NCBI RefSeq assembly: GCF_036711975.1
Contig: NC_091971.1
Coordinates: 32,309,501 to 32,373,500 of the forward strand
Source of the DNA: Onthophagus taurus
Lineage: Eukaryota; Arthropoda; Insecta; Coleoptera; Scarabaeidae
Reading direction: 5' to 3'
Length of the DNA stretch: 64,000 nucleotides
The notes beneath the pieces are model-generated. The model did no database searches and had not been told where the DNA came from. It saw only the letters and a program-made list of their open reading frames with translations. Each line of letters starts with the position of its first letter. Position 1 is the first letter of the stretch. Positions 1 through 11,254 of the stretch are shown piece by piece. The position numbers were made by a program, and so were the translations under genes.

Positions 1-1
1 G

Positions 2-661
2 GTTGCTAAAAAAGAATACATTGATTTTACTCAAGAAGAAATAAATAAATATTTTTTACCAAAGCAAACACATCCAAATATCTTTTCATTTAGTACAAAA
101 AATGATGACAACAATAAACACAAAAATGCAGAAATTGTTGAGCTTGAATCGGTAATGAAAACAGAAATAAAAAAATTAGACGAAAACCAAAAACATGCCC
201 CTCAACAAAATACTTATACATTCAAAAACAATCACAAACATCTTATAACTATTAATGAAAAAGATCTAAAGAAATACTTCTTACCAAATGAAAATCCTTC
301 TAATTTAATTTTCAATAACCATTTCAATGTCAATAATAAAAAGTTAAAGATAAAAACGAATTTAAATTATGAGGAAATCAATAAGAAAGTCGTTAATAAT
401 GTTGAAGAAATTCGGAAAATTGAAACCAATCAGAACTATCATCAAATCAATCAAGAATTTGAACACGGTTTTCATGGATATCCTGCGAAACAACCAATTC
501 AATATTTACAAAAATTACCAACGAACCGAATTTGCAGGTTTAGATCAAAAAATGTAATATTCTTCAAACCTCATCATCGACAGTTTCAATTTCATCATAA
601 TGTAAGAACCCTGTCTCCATCTGATATATTTCATCGAATGAGGAATAATGTTTTTGGTTGA
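2..661 (+). CDS. C-terminal part of an unrecognised Asn/Lys-rich protein
   Basis: One frame is open from base 2 to TGA at 659-661, giving 219 codons; the start and any earlier exons lie outside the window. I do not recognise the product. It is rich in Asn, Lys and His, without signal peptide, membrane segment or catalytic motif. A short motif recurs: KYFLP at residues 16-20 and again at 91-95 of this segment, each preceded by an acidic/amide stretch and followed by a Pro and a Phe, so the protein may be built of diverged repeats of about 75 residues. The C-terminus is rich in His, Arg and Phe. The long clean frame and internal repeat argue for a real exon, but no function is assigned. Confidence 0.5.
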   Translation, partial: VAKKEYIDFTQEEINKYFLPKQTHPNIFSFSTKNDDNNKHKNAEIVELESVMKTEIKKLDENQKHAPQQNTYTFKNNHKHLITINEKDLKKYFLPNENPSNLIFNNHFNVNNKKLKIKTNLNYEEINKKVVNNVEEIRKIETNQNYHQINQEFEHGFHGYPAKQPIQYLQKLPTNRICRFRSKNVIFFKPHHRQFQFHHNVRTLSPSDIFHRMRNNVFG

Positions 662-3189
662 TATATTTTAGTTTGTAAGAAGTAACTTATTGTAAACATT
701 TAAGTTTAATTATTTTATATTAAACGGTATTATATATTTTGTCTTTTATACATAAATTGTTATTGTTTTTATTTTAATTCTTAATGGTTTTTCCCAAAAG
801 AAAAGATTTCATTGATGAAGAGGAGCTGTGACGTCCGACGTAACCGAAGTTTAAAATTCTCATTCAGTGCTGATGAAAAGTTTTATAATCATCCCTTGTG
901 GATTTGATACGTTACACTCCTAATATTATTTAATATCAAGGATTTACAATCAGGTAATTTCCATTTAGCCGATCTAATTGAAAATTACTTTTCTTCCGTT
1001 GTGTTACGACACGTCTTCTCAGAAACCTGGCAGATGACAGCCTTGGGTGAGTCGTTTAATATAATATGTAGTTTTGAGAATTACTATTTTGGGATATGTA
1101 TGCGACAAAGATTGTTATTAAACTGCTAATATACAGGATAATATATAAAATGCTCGACCTGATACATTCTTTTTGTATCCAACTTTAGTATCATTCTTCT
1201 ACCTATAAATAACATTTACCTTCATACAAAATTTGTATCTCTTCCGTATTTAGCTTACCTTTCCTGTTGGTTTTTCACATATCTTCCTATTTAAGGTACG
1301 ATCAAGATCTGCTCATCAATGGATAACGATTTAGAGTTGTTTCATACAAAATTTTTATCTCTTCCGTATTTAGTTACCTTTCCTATTGGTTTTTCACATA
1401 TCTTCCTATTTAAGGTAAGATCTGCTCATCGATGAATAACGATTTATAGTTGTTGCTGTTGCGACTAAGTCGCATCATGTCTGTAAAGCCCACTACTATT
1501 TCATTGTTGGCGTACCCGACAGTCCAATAGTCATGGTACACACAAAAAAAAATAAATTTCTGTAGCAATAGTGTTGGTTCAAAAGGCAATGTTTGCAAAG
1601 AATCCAGCTTTCAAATACCATTCAAAATATTGTATTAGCTTTTTGACATTATGCCTCTGACTCTCCTCTGAGATGTTCTCTGCACGTTGCATTGATGCGA
1701 CAGATACGGGTCTAAAAGCAGTTGAATGCTAGTCTAGCTGCAGAAACATTCCTGGTCGTACTAGACAGATGTTGAAGAGGATTATCATGGGAGTAATCCC
1801 AGTCACTATTTGGTTCTTGAAAAGGTTGCAGTTCCTCATTATCTATATCCTGGTTATATACGTCATCTTGATTCCCGTCAAAATTCTCCTCTTCATAATC
1901 AGAGACATTGAGAAATGCTTTGTCATACAAACCAGAAATCGTTGTAAATAAGTAAGATTATGTTCAATAGTACCCAAAACAATTCAAAACAATTTTTCAT
2001 ATGATATTCGCATTAAATAAACTTTTATATGATGTAAATAAAAAACAGATAACATAACAAATACTCAACAACAGTTAACTTACTTATGTAAAGTTGACAT
2101 GGCGAAAACTTGGAATTTGTGAAATACAATAGTCCTACAAATTAAAACCTAAAGCACTTTACGTGATGAAAGTTGTAGTTATACATCTCTAAAAGTCTAT
2201 TCTAATCTTAAATAGAAAAGTTTCAAAATAATATAACAAATTGCGGCGTCAAGAAGTTTTTATTACAACTATCAAATAAGATACTCCGGTCCCAGGAGGA
2301 TATGCACTTTATTATCTCCCGACACAAATGGTAAAAGTATTTTTTAATGTTGATATTGTTTTATTGACTAAACATCTTTATACTCCCACCATGTTCTCTC
2401 ATCTAATTCTTGTAAACTTACTACTTTGGAAAGTAAATAGTTGCTCATCTAAATTAAACAGAAATCTACATTACTTAATAAATAATGTAATTCAGTAAAA
2501 AAATGGTTATCTAAAGTTATAATTGAATGTAATGTTCACATGCATACAAGTTTTTGAAGTGCCTCCCAAACTGTAAAATCGGCAACGAGCTATTCTTTGA
2601 ACAGATTAAATGCATTCCCAAATTACTGAAAATGTTTGAAACATCACAAGCGTTCGACATACAATTATTACAATTTCAAACAAGAATATCTGAACTCTCC
2701 TATGCTCCAGTACTACATCAATACAACGGAAGTAGCCGTAAACGTTCCTAAACGACGTTTACTTATTATAATTATTAAGGATCTTTACTAAATAGTGCTT
2801 ACAGAAGAATAAATTGTATTAATGGATGACGACACCTCCTTATAGAAGACAACATATTGCTAGCAGAAGATTAGATATGACTGGCACAACAAAAAATACT
2901 GTTCCCAAAAAACAACCTACTATGTGCAGAAGACTAAATACTGTTCATTGTAACACAGACAAAAGATTAGATATTGCTGTCAGCAAACTATATACAGCTT
3001 ATATAAGTTTAGACTTCTAACTATACTTCTAACAGAAGAGTAGATACCGTTAATAGAAGAAAATTTACTGTCACTAGTGAATTATTCATAGTGTAATAAT
3101 GATGTATTAAATACATTAATTTTCCCTTCTTACTAGACAAACACATATAAAACTAACTGTTTTCAACGTTTCAGCAAAATCACAACTAT
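662..3189. other. AT-rich intergenic stretch, no gene seen
   Basis: Short open frames here are scattered and lack recognisable domains. The only clear structure is the tandem duplication at 1221-1455. At 2820-3060 a degenerate purine-rich motif around AGAAGATTAGATA recurs several times, without a clean period. Confidence 0.4.
1221..1455 (+). repeat. Tandem duplication, about 120-bp period, two units
   Basis: TTCATACAAAATTT starts at 1221 and again at 1341. The two units run in parallel through ATCTCTTCCGTATTTAG, a TTTTTCACATATCTTCC block and an AACGATTTA block, with a few substitutions and small indels. It is a local duplication, not part of a longer array. Confidence 0.8.
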
Positions 3190-3474
3190 AAAGCGTATTC
3201 CAGAAGTAGTGTGATACTTAAACTAGAACTAACATTATCACTAGAACTAACACTAGATCTAGAGCTAGAAACGTTTGGGTAAAGCCGTGCGTTTTTTGAA
3301 AAAATGTTTAACGTTTCGGATGCCTTGTAATCTGTAATCTGTATAATATTTACTATATTTATATACATATACAGGGTGATTTATAACAAATTATAACATA
3401 CGGAGCAGATTAAAAGAGCAAGTACTAGGGGCCAAACTGAAATATATAAAATACAAAAATGATATTAGTAGTAT

Positions 3475-3490
3475 ATTATATATATATGTA

Positions 3491-3531
<41 letters not shown>

Positions 3532-3600
3532 TATAATATATATATATATATATACTATAATATATATATATATATATACTATAATATCTACTAATATCTA
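3475..3600. repeat. (TA)n microsatellite with CTATAA interruptions
   Basis: Alternating TA runs are punctuated by ACTATAATATA at regular spacing, giving a higher-order period of about 27 bp over the last three blocks. It ends just before the PLE coding fragment. Confidence 0.85.
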
Positions 3601-3611
3601 TCTATACTACT

Positions 3612-4115
3612 AATATAGATGACACTTTCGTGATCTGGCAACATGGAAAAGAGCAACTCCAAGAATTTCTAGACCACCTCAATTCACAGCACCCCATGAT
3701 AAAAATTACCATGGAAACAGAAACTGCAAAACAGTTGCCATTCCTGGATGTGTTAGTCACTAGGAAGACAGATGAGGGCATGGAACTGGGAGTATATCGA
3801 AAGAAGACGCATACGAATAGGTGCCTGCAGGCTTCATCCCACCACCACCCACAACAGAAGAGGTCCGTGATTCAAACCTTATTCCAGCGAGCAGAGAGGA
3901 TATGCGATAAAGAGAACCGAAGAAAACGAAGAAAGATTCCTAGAAGATGTGCTACAGAAGAACGGCTATACGGTGGGAGATATCCGACGAGCCACCAAAC
4001 CACGCAAACAAAAGGATGACTCGGTAAGTACGACACCAGCCGGTTTTTTCTGCCTTCCTTATGTTTCATGTGTGACGGAGCGAATTGCGAGGCGTCTGAA
4101 GAAGAATGATATCGT
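3612..4115 (+). pseudogene. Penelope-like reverse transcriptase, C-terminal part
   Basis: The frame begins with an Ile-Asp-Asp-Thr-Phe-Val-Ile-Trp box, matching the catalytic (Y)xDD motif of PLE reverse transcriptases. It continues with the family signatures FLDVLVTRK, VYRKKTHTNR, SHHHPQQKRSVI and RAERICDKE. After a shift, LPYVSCVTERIARRLKK at about 4053-4105 corresponds to the stretch following the RT core. The N-terminal RT and the GIY-YIG endonuclease are not found. It is a dead fragment. Confidence 0.8.
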
Positions 4116-4806
4116 GGTACGATAACTCTTTTCTTTTTTCTCGTGGTACTCTTAAGAGCCCTTCTTACTGCTATTTTTGCAACTCCAAAGGCAACAAGAC
4201 GACAATATTTTTGTAAATACGTGGTGAGATGCAGTGACATGTTGTCAAACCGCCATTTTGGCTCGAAAACAGGCGTCATGAACCGCGGTACTTTGTAAAT
4301 CTAGGGACTATCGACATGGGAATAACATGAATAGAGAAGATGGTTGGGAACTCAGCCGCACATGGAGGATGCTAGTGAATTCAACGAAGCCTTCTCCACC
4401 CGGACAAAAACAACTTAGTTGACAATTAGACACTAATTAATTACCATTTCATGTATTTGTTGTCAAATGTTAACCGAATTCGTCACTTCGAACTTGTTTC
4501 TGAAAAAAGTTGCAACATGGCATCTGAAACGTCAAACATTTTTTCAAAAAACGCACGGCTTAACCCAAAAGCTTCTAGGTCTTGTGTTAGTTCTAGTGAT
4601 AGTGCTAGTGTTAGTTTTAGTTTAATTAACACCGGCCGTGAAAGCCTTCGTACTTATAAAATAATTTCCTCTTAGCTTATATTTTATTTATTATTTATAC
4701 AAGACACAATCATTAATTTTAATTAACATTATTTACAACTTGAAAAATATCAGAACTACTACTTTCATATGATGAAGAGTATATAACTGTATGCGAGCGA
4801 ACGGTA

Positions 4807-5172
4807 TCTATAGTCGAGCCGTCGAATTTGTGCAGTGGTAAATCACCGTGACAGGTAGGTACTTACAAAAAAAGGGGTAGTCGGTTCCTTCGTTATGTAA
4901 CCGCCTACACCCACCAGGGTCTATAAGGCGCAGCTACACTATTCGAGAATAAACCTTCCTTTACAGTCAGATAAGAAGTTATGAATACCGTTTACAGTGC
5001 GTCGGCGGCTTTTATTATTTTTTTGTCCCCAGTAACGCGCTCAGTGCGCTACCCCCAGAAGGGGTGTGGTCACTTACTTTGACGAATCCGGACAGGGCCA
5101 CCGACGATGTGAGAAATTTACCTACCTGTCACGGTGATTTATCACTGCACAAATTCGACGGCTCGACTATAG
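4807..5172. mobile_element. Foldback/MITE-like element with about 53-bp inverted arms
   Basis: Left arm 4807-4861 and right arm 5119-5172 are near-perfect inverted copies sharing TATAGTCGAGCCGTCG, AATTTGTGCAGTG and AATCACCGTGACAGG. The interior of about 260 bp has no coding sequence. No target duplication could be fixed with certainty. Confidence 0.7.
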
Positions 5173-5447
5173 CTTCGCTATCTGTCAACCATTCAAAAAT
5201 GGGTCGAAAGTTATATTCGCTCTCAAAGTGCAAATAAACGCAAACTACGAAACAAGCAACTTTTTCAATTGTGCAGCAACACTGCCCGAAAATATTCATT
5301 TCAAATCCATCGAAATAGCAGCTTATCCCAACGATTATTAAACGAGAAGCCAAGAACATCGCCTTTGAAATAAATAAACAAAAGACTAAGATATTAACGC
5401 AAACGAGAACAAGAAGGAATGTAAACCACGTCATAGCAGAGGAAAAT

Positions 5448-5990
5448 GTGGAAGACAAGACAGAGAAACTCAATACAAAAGAATCGAAGGAACCAGAAAT
5501 ACAAAATAGAATAAGGACCGCGACCAGAACCTACTTTGCCCTATCCCATGTATTGCACTGCTCCAAAACTATACATAGACACTCAAAAATAAGAGTCTAC
5601 AAAACAATCATTAGAAATGTACTGTGCTATGGATGCGAAACATAAATTATAACAAAGACCACAAAGAATAAGCTGGAAGTATTTAAAAAAAAAATACTGA
5701 AGAAAATCTTTGGTCCAGTAAAAGAGAATGAGATACATGTAGAGAAGGCGATACAACGTGAAACTTAACCATCTGCTCAAGAAGCCCCTATCTCACAATT
5801 CGTCAGGTTGCACAGACTGCAATGGGCTGGTCATATATGTTAAAAAGGCTCTTAAACAGCAGAAGGCAAAGGACTGAGAAGGAGGCCTTGAAAATGATGG
5901 GAGAGCGAAGTGATGGCGGACACACAATCGCAAGCATCCGAACCTGGAAGAGAGTGAGAACAACATCGAAACTCTTCAATCAATTGCAAA
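5448..5990 (+). pseudogene. Non-LTR retrotransposon fragment, C-terminal to the RT
   Basis: The frame encodes RIRTATRTYFALSHVL, then KTIIRNVLCYGCET and, after a stop and frame changes, KILKKIFGPVKENE and LHRLQWAGH. This series is the thumb and C-terminal region of a common insect non-LTR family (RTE-like or related). At least three frame breaks are present, and the RT core is missing. Confidence 0.7.
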
Positions 5991-6089
5991 AACTAAACTC
6001 TATTGATTACTGTATCTTCATTTATTTTGACTTGAAGTATGGCGTTTGCGTATATGTGTTTCAAGAGGTTTGTGTATCGTGAATCATTT

Positions 6090-6350
6090 CTGACCTGATT
6101 CACTGCTTGAAAGAAAGCCCAGGTTTTGATGCTATCGAACACATTGTGGAAGTCCACGAATGCCAGATGTAGAGTATGCAGTATTCGGTTGCCTTTTCTA
6201 TCACTGTTCGAATTGTTTGAAGGTGATATCGATCAATGGTGCTGAATCTTTCCTGAAACCCATCTGTTCTACAGGTTGATATGCGTCGAATTTAGTTTTT
6301 AATCTGTTTGTAATAATCTTGGTCAAGAGTTTGTATAGAGACTAATGGCG
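6090..6350 (-). pseudogene. Non-LTR retrotransposon RT fragment, antisense
   Basis: On the minus strand this reads LYKLLTKIITNRLK, QPVEQMGFRK and, after breaks, IEKATEYCI and a degraded VDF-x-x-FDSI box. These are RT motifs of the same broad type as the plus-strand fragment at 5448-5990, in opposite orientation. It ends about 170 bp before the SDHB-like gene. Confidence 0.65.
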
Positions 6351-6518
6351 TGAACTAAACCGTAGCTTAACAAGGTGAAAAAGAAAAATATTTAAAAAAT
6401 TTGATCGTAGTAATTATTTCTACATTACATTACATGACACTTTTTTTTTACTAGACAGAGACACTGACACTTTTATTTGTCATTAATTTCATTACAAAAA
6501 CATCAATTTTTTAAAATA

Positions 6519-7790
6519 ATGAATGTTATAAGGCTTAAAAAGTTTTCCATTTACACTATTTGGTCTCGATATTATATAGTAAGTAAACAATTATGAAATT
6601 GTACGAAAACAATTGTAATTTTTAATTACTTTTGACAAAATATTTATAATTGTCTTTGAGTTATCAAAATTAATTATTTAGCAATTTCGAAATTTGTCTC
6701 TAAACAATGATTTAATGAAACAAAACGAAGCCTGTAACACGGAATCTTCTAAACCTGCGAAATCCCATTCGAAACCAACACCAGAAGGAGGTCCAAAAAC
6801 GTTTAAAATTTATCGGTACGATCCTTGTAAATCTGGAAAAAAAGGTGGCGAACTTAAGAGTTACACAGTAGACACTTCTAAGTATATATTTAAAATTTTA
6901 TTAATTTAATTTATTAAGAAATATGAGATAAAATCGACTTTATTAATTCATTTTTTTAGGATGAAAGGAAGAATGATTTTAGATGTGTTATTCCACGTTA
7001 AAAACCATATGGATAGTTCTTTATCGTTTCGGAGATCTTGTAGGGAAGGTATTTGTGGTTCTTGCGCAATGAATATTGACGGAGTAAACGGTTTAGCGTG
7101 TATTACGTAAAAATTACTAAAATAGTGTTTAATTGTAAGGAAACAATGACGTTTAAATTTTATTGATTTAATTTTTTAGGCATATACCGAAGACTGCTGT
7201 AATTAAAATATATCCATTACCCCATATGTATATTATAAAGGATTTGGTAACGGATTTTCATCAATTTTACCAGAACTATGAATCTGTTAAACCGTACCTA
7301 ATAAAAAACGTTAGAGCTAAGTATGGAGATCCATCTTATATGCAAAGTATCAGGGATAGAAAAAAATTGGTAAAATATTGTATTAAAATATTTCTTTAAA
7401 ATAAACTTGGGTGTATTTAGGATAATCTTTACGAATGCATTCTTTGCGGATGTTGCACACATTCTTGTCCGTCTTATTGGTGGAACGGCGATAAATATTT
7501 AGGTCCGGCCGCTTTATTACACGCTTATAGATGGATAATTGATTCAAGGGATGATGCGTGCAAAGAAAGATTGGACTGTTTAAGAAATAAATGGTCGGTT
7601 TTTAGATGTCATACTATTCTAAATTGTATGGTTTGTTGTCCAAAGGTAAGCAAAAATTGAAACTATAACAAAAATACGGTTTAAAAGATAGTGTTTTTAA
7701 TTACAGAACTTAAATCCTGCAAAGGCAATTGCTGAAATACGATTGATGTTATCGCCTTTAAAAAAGAAAGAGAAGCCTGATATGCAATGA
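6519..7790 (+). CDS. Succinate dehydrogenase iron-sulfur subunit paralogue (SDHB-like)
   Basis: Six exons: 6519-6578, 6682-6881, 6960-7106, 7180-7369, 7421-7645 and 7707-7790; 301 aa, the usual SDHB length. All splice phases agree. Exon 1 encodes [20 protein letters not shown], a basic, amphipathic, mitochondrial-type presequence, and ends at a consensus GTAAGT. The 2Fe-2S cysteines are C114, C119, C122 and C134 ([10 protein letters not shown]). The 4Fe-4S and 3Fe-4S ligands are C205, C208, C211, C215 and C262, C268, C272. [15 protein letters not shown], which lines the quinone site, is intact. The role would be electron transfer from the flavoprotein to ubiquinone in complex II at the matrix face. 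Divergence at usually invariant places (CMVCCPKNLNP where CTRTCPKGLNP is typical) suggests a paralogue, like the extra SDHB genes of flies, rather than the housekeeping copy; that is inference. Confidence 0.88.
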
Positions 7791-7944
7791 TAAAAAACAT
7801 AAAAAAGAAGAAATTGTATGTATTAATGCTCAACTGGTTTTAGATTTTTATCTTATTAACTTATATTTACTTATGATTAATTTTTAATGTGTTATTCTTT
7901 TGTAAATACATTTTTATTTTTGATTTTTGACATTGCATCGACTA
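7791..7944 (+). other. 3-prime flank of the SDHB-like gene
   Basis: AT-rich sequence after the stop codon, running up to the tail of the antisense non-LTR element that begins near 7945. No clean AATAAA was found; TTTTGTAAATACATTTTT lies about 110 bp past the stop. Confidence 0.4.
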
Positions 7945-10900
7945 CATATCGGGTAGGCGGACTAACCAACCTTGCACCGCGACCCTAAGGATCTATTGTA
8001 GCCCGATAGATATCGTTATCAAATTTCACCGTGCAGTCCAATGCTCTTAACGAACGTTAATACCTTGCTCGGCGAAAGGTCATTCAGATCCCTTGAGGAG
8101 ATAAACTGCGACCCAAAAATCGAGAATCTGATACGGTTAACGGCAGGGCAGTGGCATAAAACATGCTCAACCGTCTCTGCTTCCTCCGCACATAGTCGGC
8201 ATTCAACATCGTCGGCTAAACCCAACAAGTTGAGGTGTGCTTTTAATGGGCAGTGCCAAGTAAAAACACCCATTAGAACTTTTATGCTACTACGGGCAAG
8301 TCCTAAAATATTCCCGGGTCTCATTCCAGGAGAACTGGTCCACAGTAGGCGAAGTCTCTCTTCAGCCCACAGTCCAATCCTATATTTGGCCATCGCAAAT
8401 GATACACCAACTGCTGGTTCCGGCCCCACAAACGCTTCAGCGCTGCCATCTCGTGCTAGCTTATCTGCCGCTTCATTGCCAGCAACCCCAGAGTGACCCA
8501 GGACCCTGATCAGAGAGACTCTGTTATCACAACTCAGTGTGTTTAATGTTCTCTTACAATCATTAACCAGAGCCGACACCGTTTTCACGGCTTGCAGCGC
8601 CTGGAGAGCGGCTTGACTGTCTGAGAAAATTCGTACTGTCATGTTCTTCACCCCTCTTTCAAGAAGGATTTTAGCACCCATGTCAATAGCAAATACTTCC
8701 GCCTGGAATACAGTACAGTACGTACCCAGGCTGTAAGCTTGCTTAATTCGAGGTGTCTGACAGTATACTCCTGCTTCTACCCCTTTAGGCGTTTTTGATC
8801 CATCTGTGTACAAGCAAATGTCTGCCTGAACCAGAGAATTTTCATTTTCAATCCAGGACTGCCGCTCAGGCAGTACAATCTGGTATCGAGCATTAATCAC
8901 TGATAGTGATACCGCCAAATCTGACGGCATTGATAGCACAGTATCAGTGCTTATAATGTCTTCCGCAACCCATTGGTAGGACATGTCGGAACAGTTTTGA
9001 GCACATTGCTTAAATCTGTAAATGGTTGTTCTAGCCACTTTCTCTATATGCAAATGCAGAGGAGATAGGCCAAGCAGAACCTCCATTGCTAGAGTTGGCG
9101 TTGTGCCTATCGCATCAGAGATTGCCAATCCAGCTACTCGTTGAATTCGTGAAAGTTTACTGATAACTGAAGTCTGTCGGACTTTCCTATACCAAGCTGC
9201 TGCTCCGTATGTGATCATAGGTATAACCACAGTCACATAGAGCCAGTACAGTCTTTCAGGGGTAAGACCCCAATTTTTTCCACAAAGACTGCGACAAGTC
9301 CACAAGGATAGTCTAGCTTTGTGCAAAACTCCCTGAAAATGTCCATTCCATGACAGGGTTTTGTCTAGGATTACTCCTAGATATTTGACTTCCTTTGAGA
9401 AAGGAATTTCTTCACAACAATTGTCTTTTGCGGGTTTATTGAGAGGTTCTCTCCCTTACACCAAGCGCAAATGGTATCTAGGGTCACCTGGAGGACTTTA
9501 GATATCCTCGGTAAACAGGTTCCTTGGACCATAACGACAATGTCATCAGCATAAGCTTGTATTTCCACACCAACGGCTTCGACTATCGCAATCAGATCGT
9601 CAACTAGGAGGGACCAAAGCAGGGGAAATAACACTCCTCCCTGCGGGCAGCCACCTTCCGGCCTGAAGCGTATCATATCACCGTGGAGTGAAGTAGAAAT
9701 TATTCTACTAATCTAGCATATTGCGGATCCAAACCCGCTATAATTGCTTCCACTCCCCTGTCAAGAGCAGCTCTTTCAAGAGATTGTGGTATTGCGTTGT
9801 TGAACGCTCCCTCTATATCCAGAAACGCACAAACCAAGATTTCTTTATCCTGCAGCGTCCTGGATACTCTACCAACTAAGTTGTGTAGAGCCAATTCTGC
9901 TGATTTTCCTGCTTGATAAGCATACTAGTGGCGACTCAGTGGACCAGATACCAATGGCACCGTACGGATATACCGTTCCAGAACGTTTTCAAGGGTTTTC
10001 AGCAGAAATGACGTTAGGCTGATGGGTCGAAAGGCATTAGAAGTAGGGATCGAACGGCCCGCTTTGGGTATGTAAGATACCCGTACCTTAGTCTATTCTG
10101 CCGGCACATATTTCCAGGCGACACTCGCTCTAAAAATTTTTACCAAAATTGGCAACAACAAAGACCTCCCCTGCTGTAACAAAGCAGGAAAGATATTGTC
10201 TTCTCCAGGCGATTTGAACGGCTTAAACGTTTGAATTGCTTGGTCCACGGATGTGTAAGTGACGACTTTTCTAGCCACACTCCAATCCGTATTTGAGGGG
10301 CGCTTTGCCTTGCAGGAATAGCCCGCTGTGGCATTATCGGCCCTCATCATCAGGCTTCCTGGGAAGTGAGTCTGCATGAGAAGCTCCAACGAGGCTCTGC
10401 TAGAATCCGTAAAACTACCGTCAGGCCGCCTAAGTGAGCCCAGGGGTAGTGCCGGATCTCTAGCGAGAATCTTGTGAATTCTTGCACTGTTGGGTGTGTC
10501 TTTCACTCCCTCACAGAACCTCCTCCAAGACTCTCTTTTTGCCTTACGTATGTTTTTGGTGTAATTCGTTAGAGGCTGTTTATATTTCTCCCATTCACCT
10601 AATGTCTTGGCCCGGTTAAAAACCTTTCGGACCTCTTGTTTTTCGGAGCTAAGAGATTCGTTCCACCAGGGTGTGCCCCGATTATTACTTTTCACCTTCA
10701 GTGGACTGCTACTGTGATATGCAGAGCGAATTGCCACAGAGATCTGCTCCGTGGCTATTTCAACCTGATCACAGTTCCTAACGGTTGCGAGACACTAGTT
10801 AGGTTATCTGCAAGGCAACTCTTAAACAGATCCCAATTAGTGCTACGGGGATTACGGTACATACAGTCCGATTTCATCCCTAGATCAATTTTAAATTGAA

Positions 10901-10985
10901 TATGTCTATGATCTGAACACGACGGTTCAGAGGATACCCTCCAGGAGGTTATCTTAGAGCTTAATATAATTGAGCTGAACGTAAT
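7945..10985 (-). mobile_element. 5-prime truncated non-LTR retrotransposon with RNase H (LOA/I-like), copy 1
   Basis: Longest of three copies of one family here. On the minus strand it runs from the end of an APE-type endonuclease (SCSDHRHIQFKIDLG, near 10900), through linker and RT, to an RNase H domain and a 3-prime untranslated tail (TATCGGGTAGGC, inverted, near 7945). It sits between the 3-prime ends of the SDHB-like gene and Serinc. The RNase H domain after RT places it near the LOA or I groups; the exact clade needs a tree. The (TAATG)n tail of the other copies is not visible here. Confidence 0.8.
8019..10960 (-). pseudogene. Broken polyprotein of the RNase H-type non-LTR element, copy 1
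   Basis: Pieces in order on the minus strand: endonuclease end and linker (10093-10940, with SWRRFCEGVK); RT with GCPQGGVL and AYADDIVVMV (9377-9676); thumb and RNase H (8019-9326). The RNase H part shows YTDGSK, a second acidic position in AEVFAIDMG, SDSQAAL and the terminal GNEAADKLARDG. Stops and frame changes separate the pieces. Compared with the copies at 40.4 and 51.7 kb it lacks 36 bp in frame, so GMRPGNILG replaces a longer GMRHAKVF...KPGNILG stretch, but it keeps 23 bp that both other copies lost in the RNase H region. Confidence 0.8.
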
Positions 10986-11254
10986 GTCAAGTACTTGATA
11001 CTACTTACTGTAGATAATTTACTGATTAAAAAATTTTTAACGTTTTAAACCTATTTTTATTTATTTAGAATAATCATAAAAATCACAAAACTTCTATACA
11101 ACAAACTGAAAAATAAGTATACAAGAATATTTATTACATTTAGTAAAATTAAAGAGATTGAACTTGTTAATCTCAATATTTCAAAGCAACCTAACTCTAT
11201 TATAAACAACGATTATGAGAAAGACTATTTATTTACTCAATGTTAAATAGTTCT
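10986..11254 (-). other. Serinc 3-prime untranslated region
   Basis: AT-rich sequence after the Serinc stop codon on the minus strand. TTTATTTATTTAGAAT near 11050 gives AATAAA-type polyadenylation signals on the minus strand. The retrotransposon begins just beyond. Confidence 0.5.

Larger units (their letters stand above)
3203..4632 (+). mobile_element. Penelope-like element remnant with inverted flanking repeats
   Basis: A Penelope-type protein fragment (3612-4115) lies between two inverted copies of a repeat of about 115 bp, at 3203-3325 and 4517-4632. The copies share GAAACGT, a run ending in AAAAAACGCACGGCTT, and an iterated GTTAGTTCTAGTG block. PLEs are known for complex terminal repeats in direct or inverted arrangement, so the flanks probably belong to the element. 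A TA-rich microsatellite replaces the protein-coding part upstream of the catalytic aspartates. Confidence 0.65.

Noticed and set aside
3373-3400. ACAGGGTGATTTATAACA as a transposon end
   Set aside because: It follows TA and resembles the ends of other elements, but no inverse partner was found nearby.
6694-6909. Start of the SDHB-like protein at a TTG or the inner ATG at 6715
   Set aside because: A 60-bp upstream exon (6519-6578) with consensus GTAAGT, a TTTAG acceptor at 6681 and a mitochondrial presequence in frame is a better start.
8041-8496. Open frame of 151 codons on the plus strand
   Set aside because: It lies antisense to the RNase H and Cys-rich end of the non-LTR element and recurs antisense in the other two copies (40484-41044, 52720-53280). 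It is a composition shadow of the coding strand.
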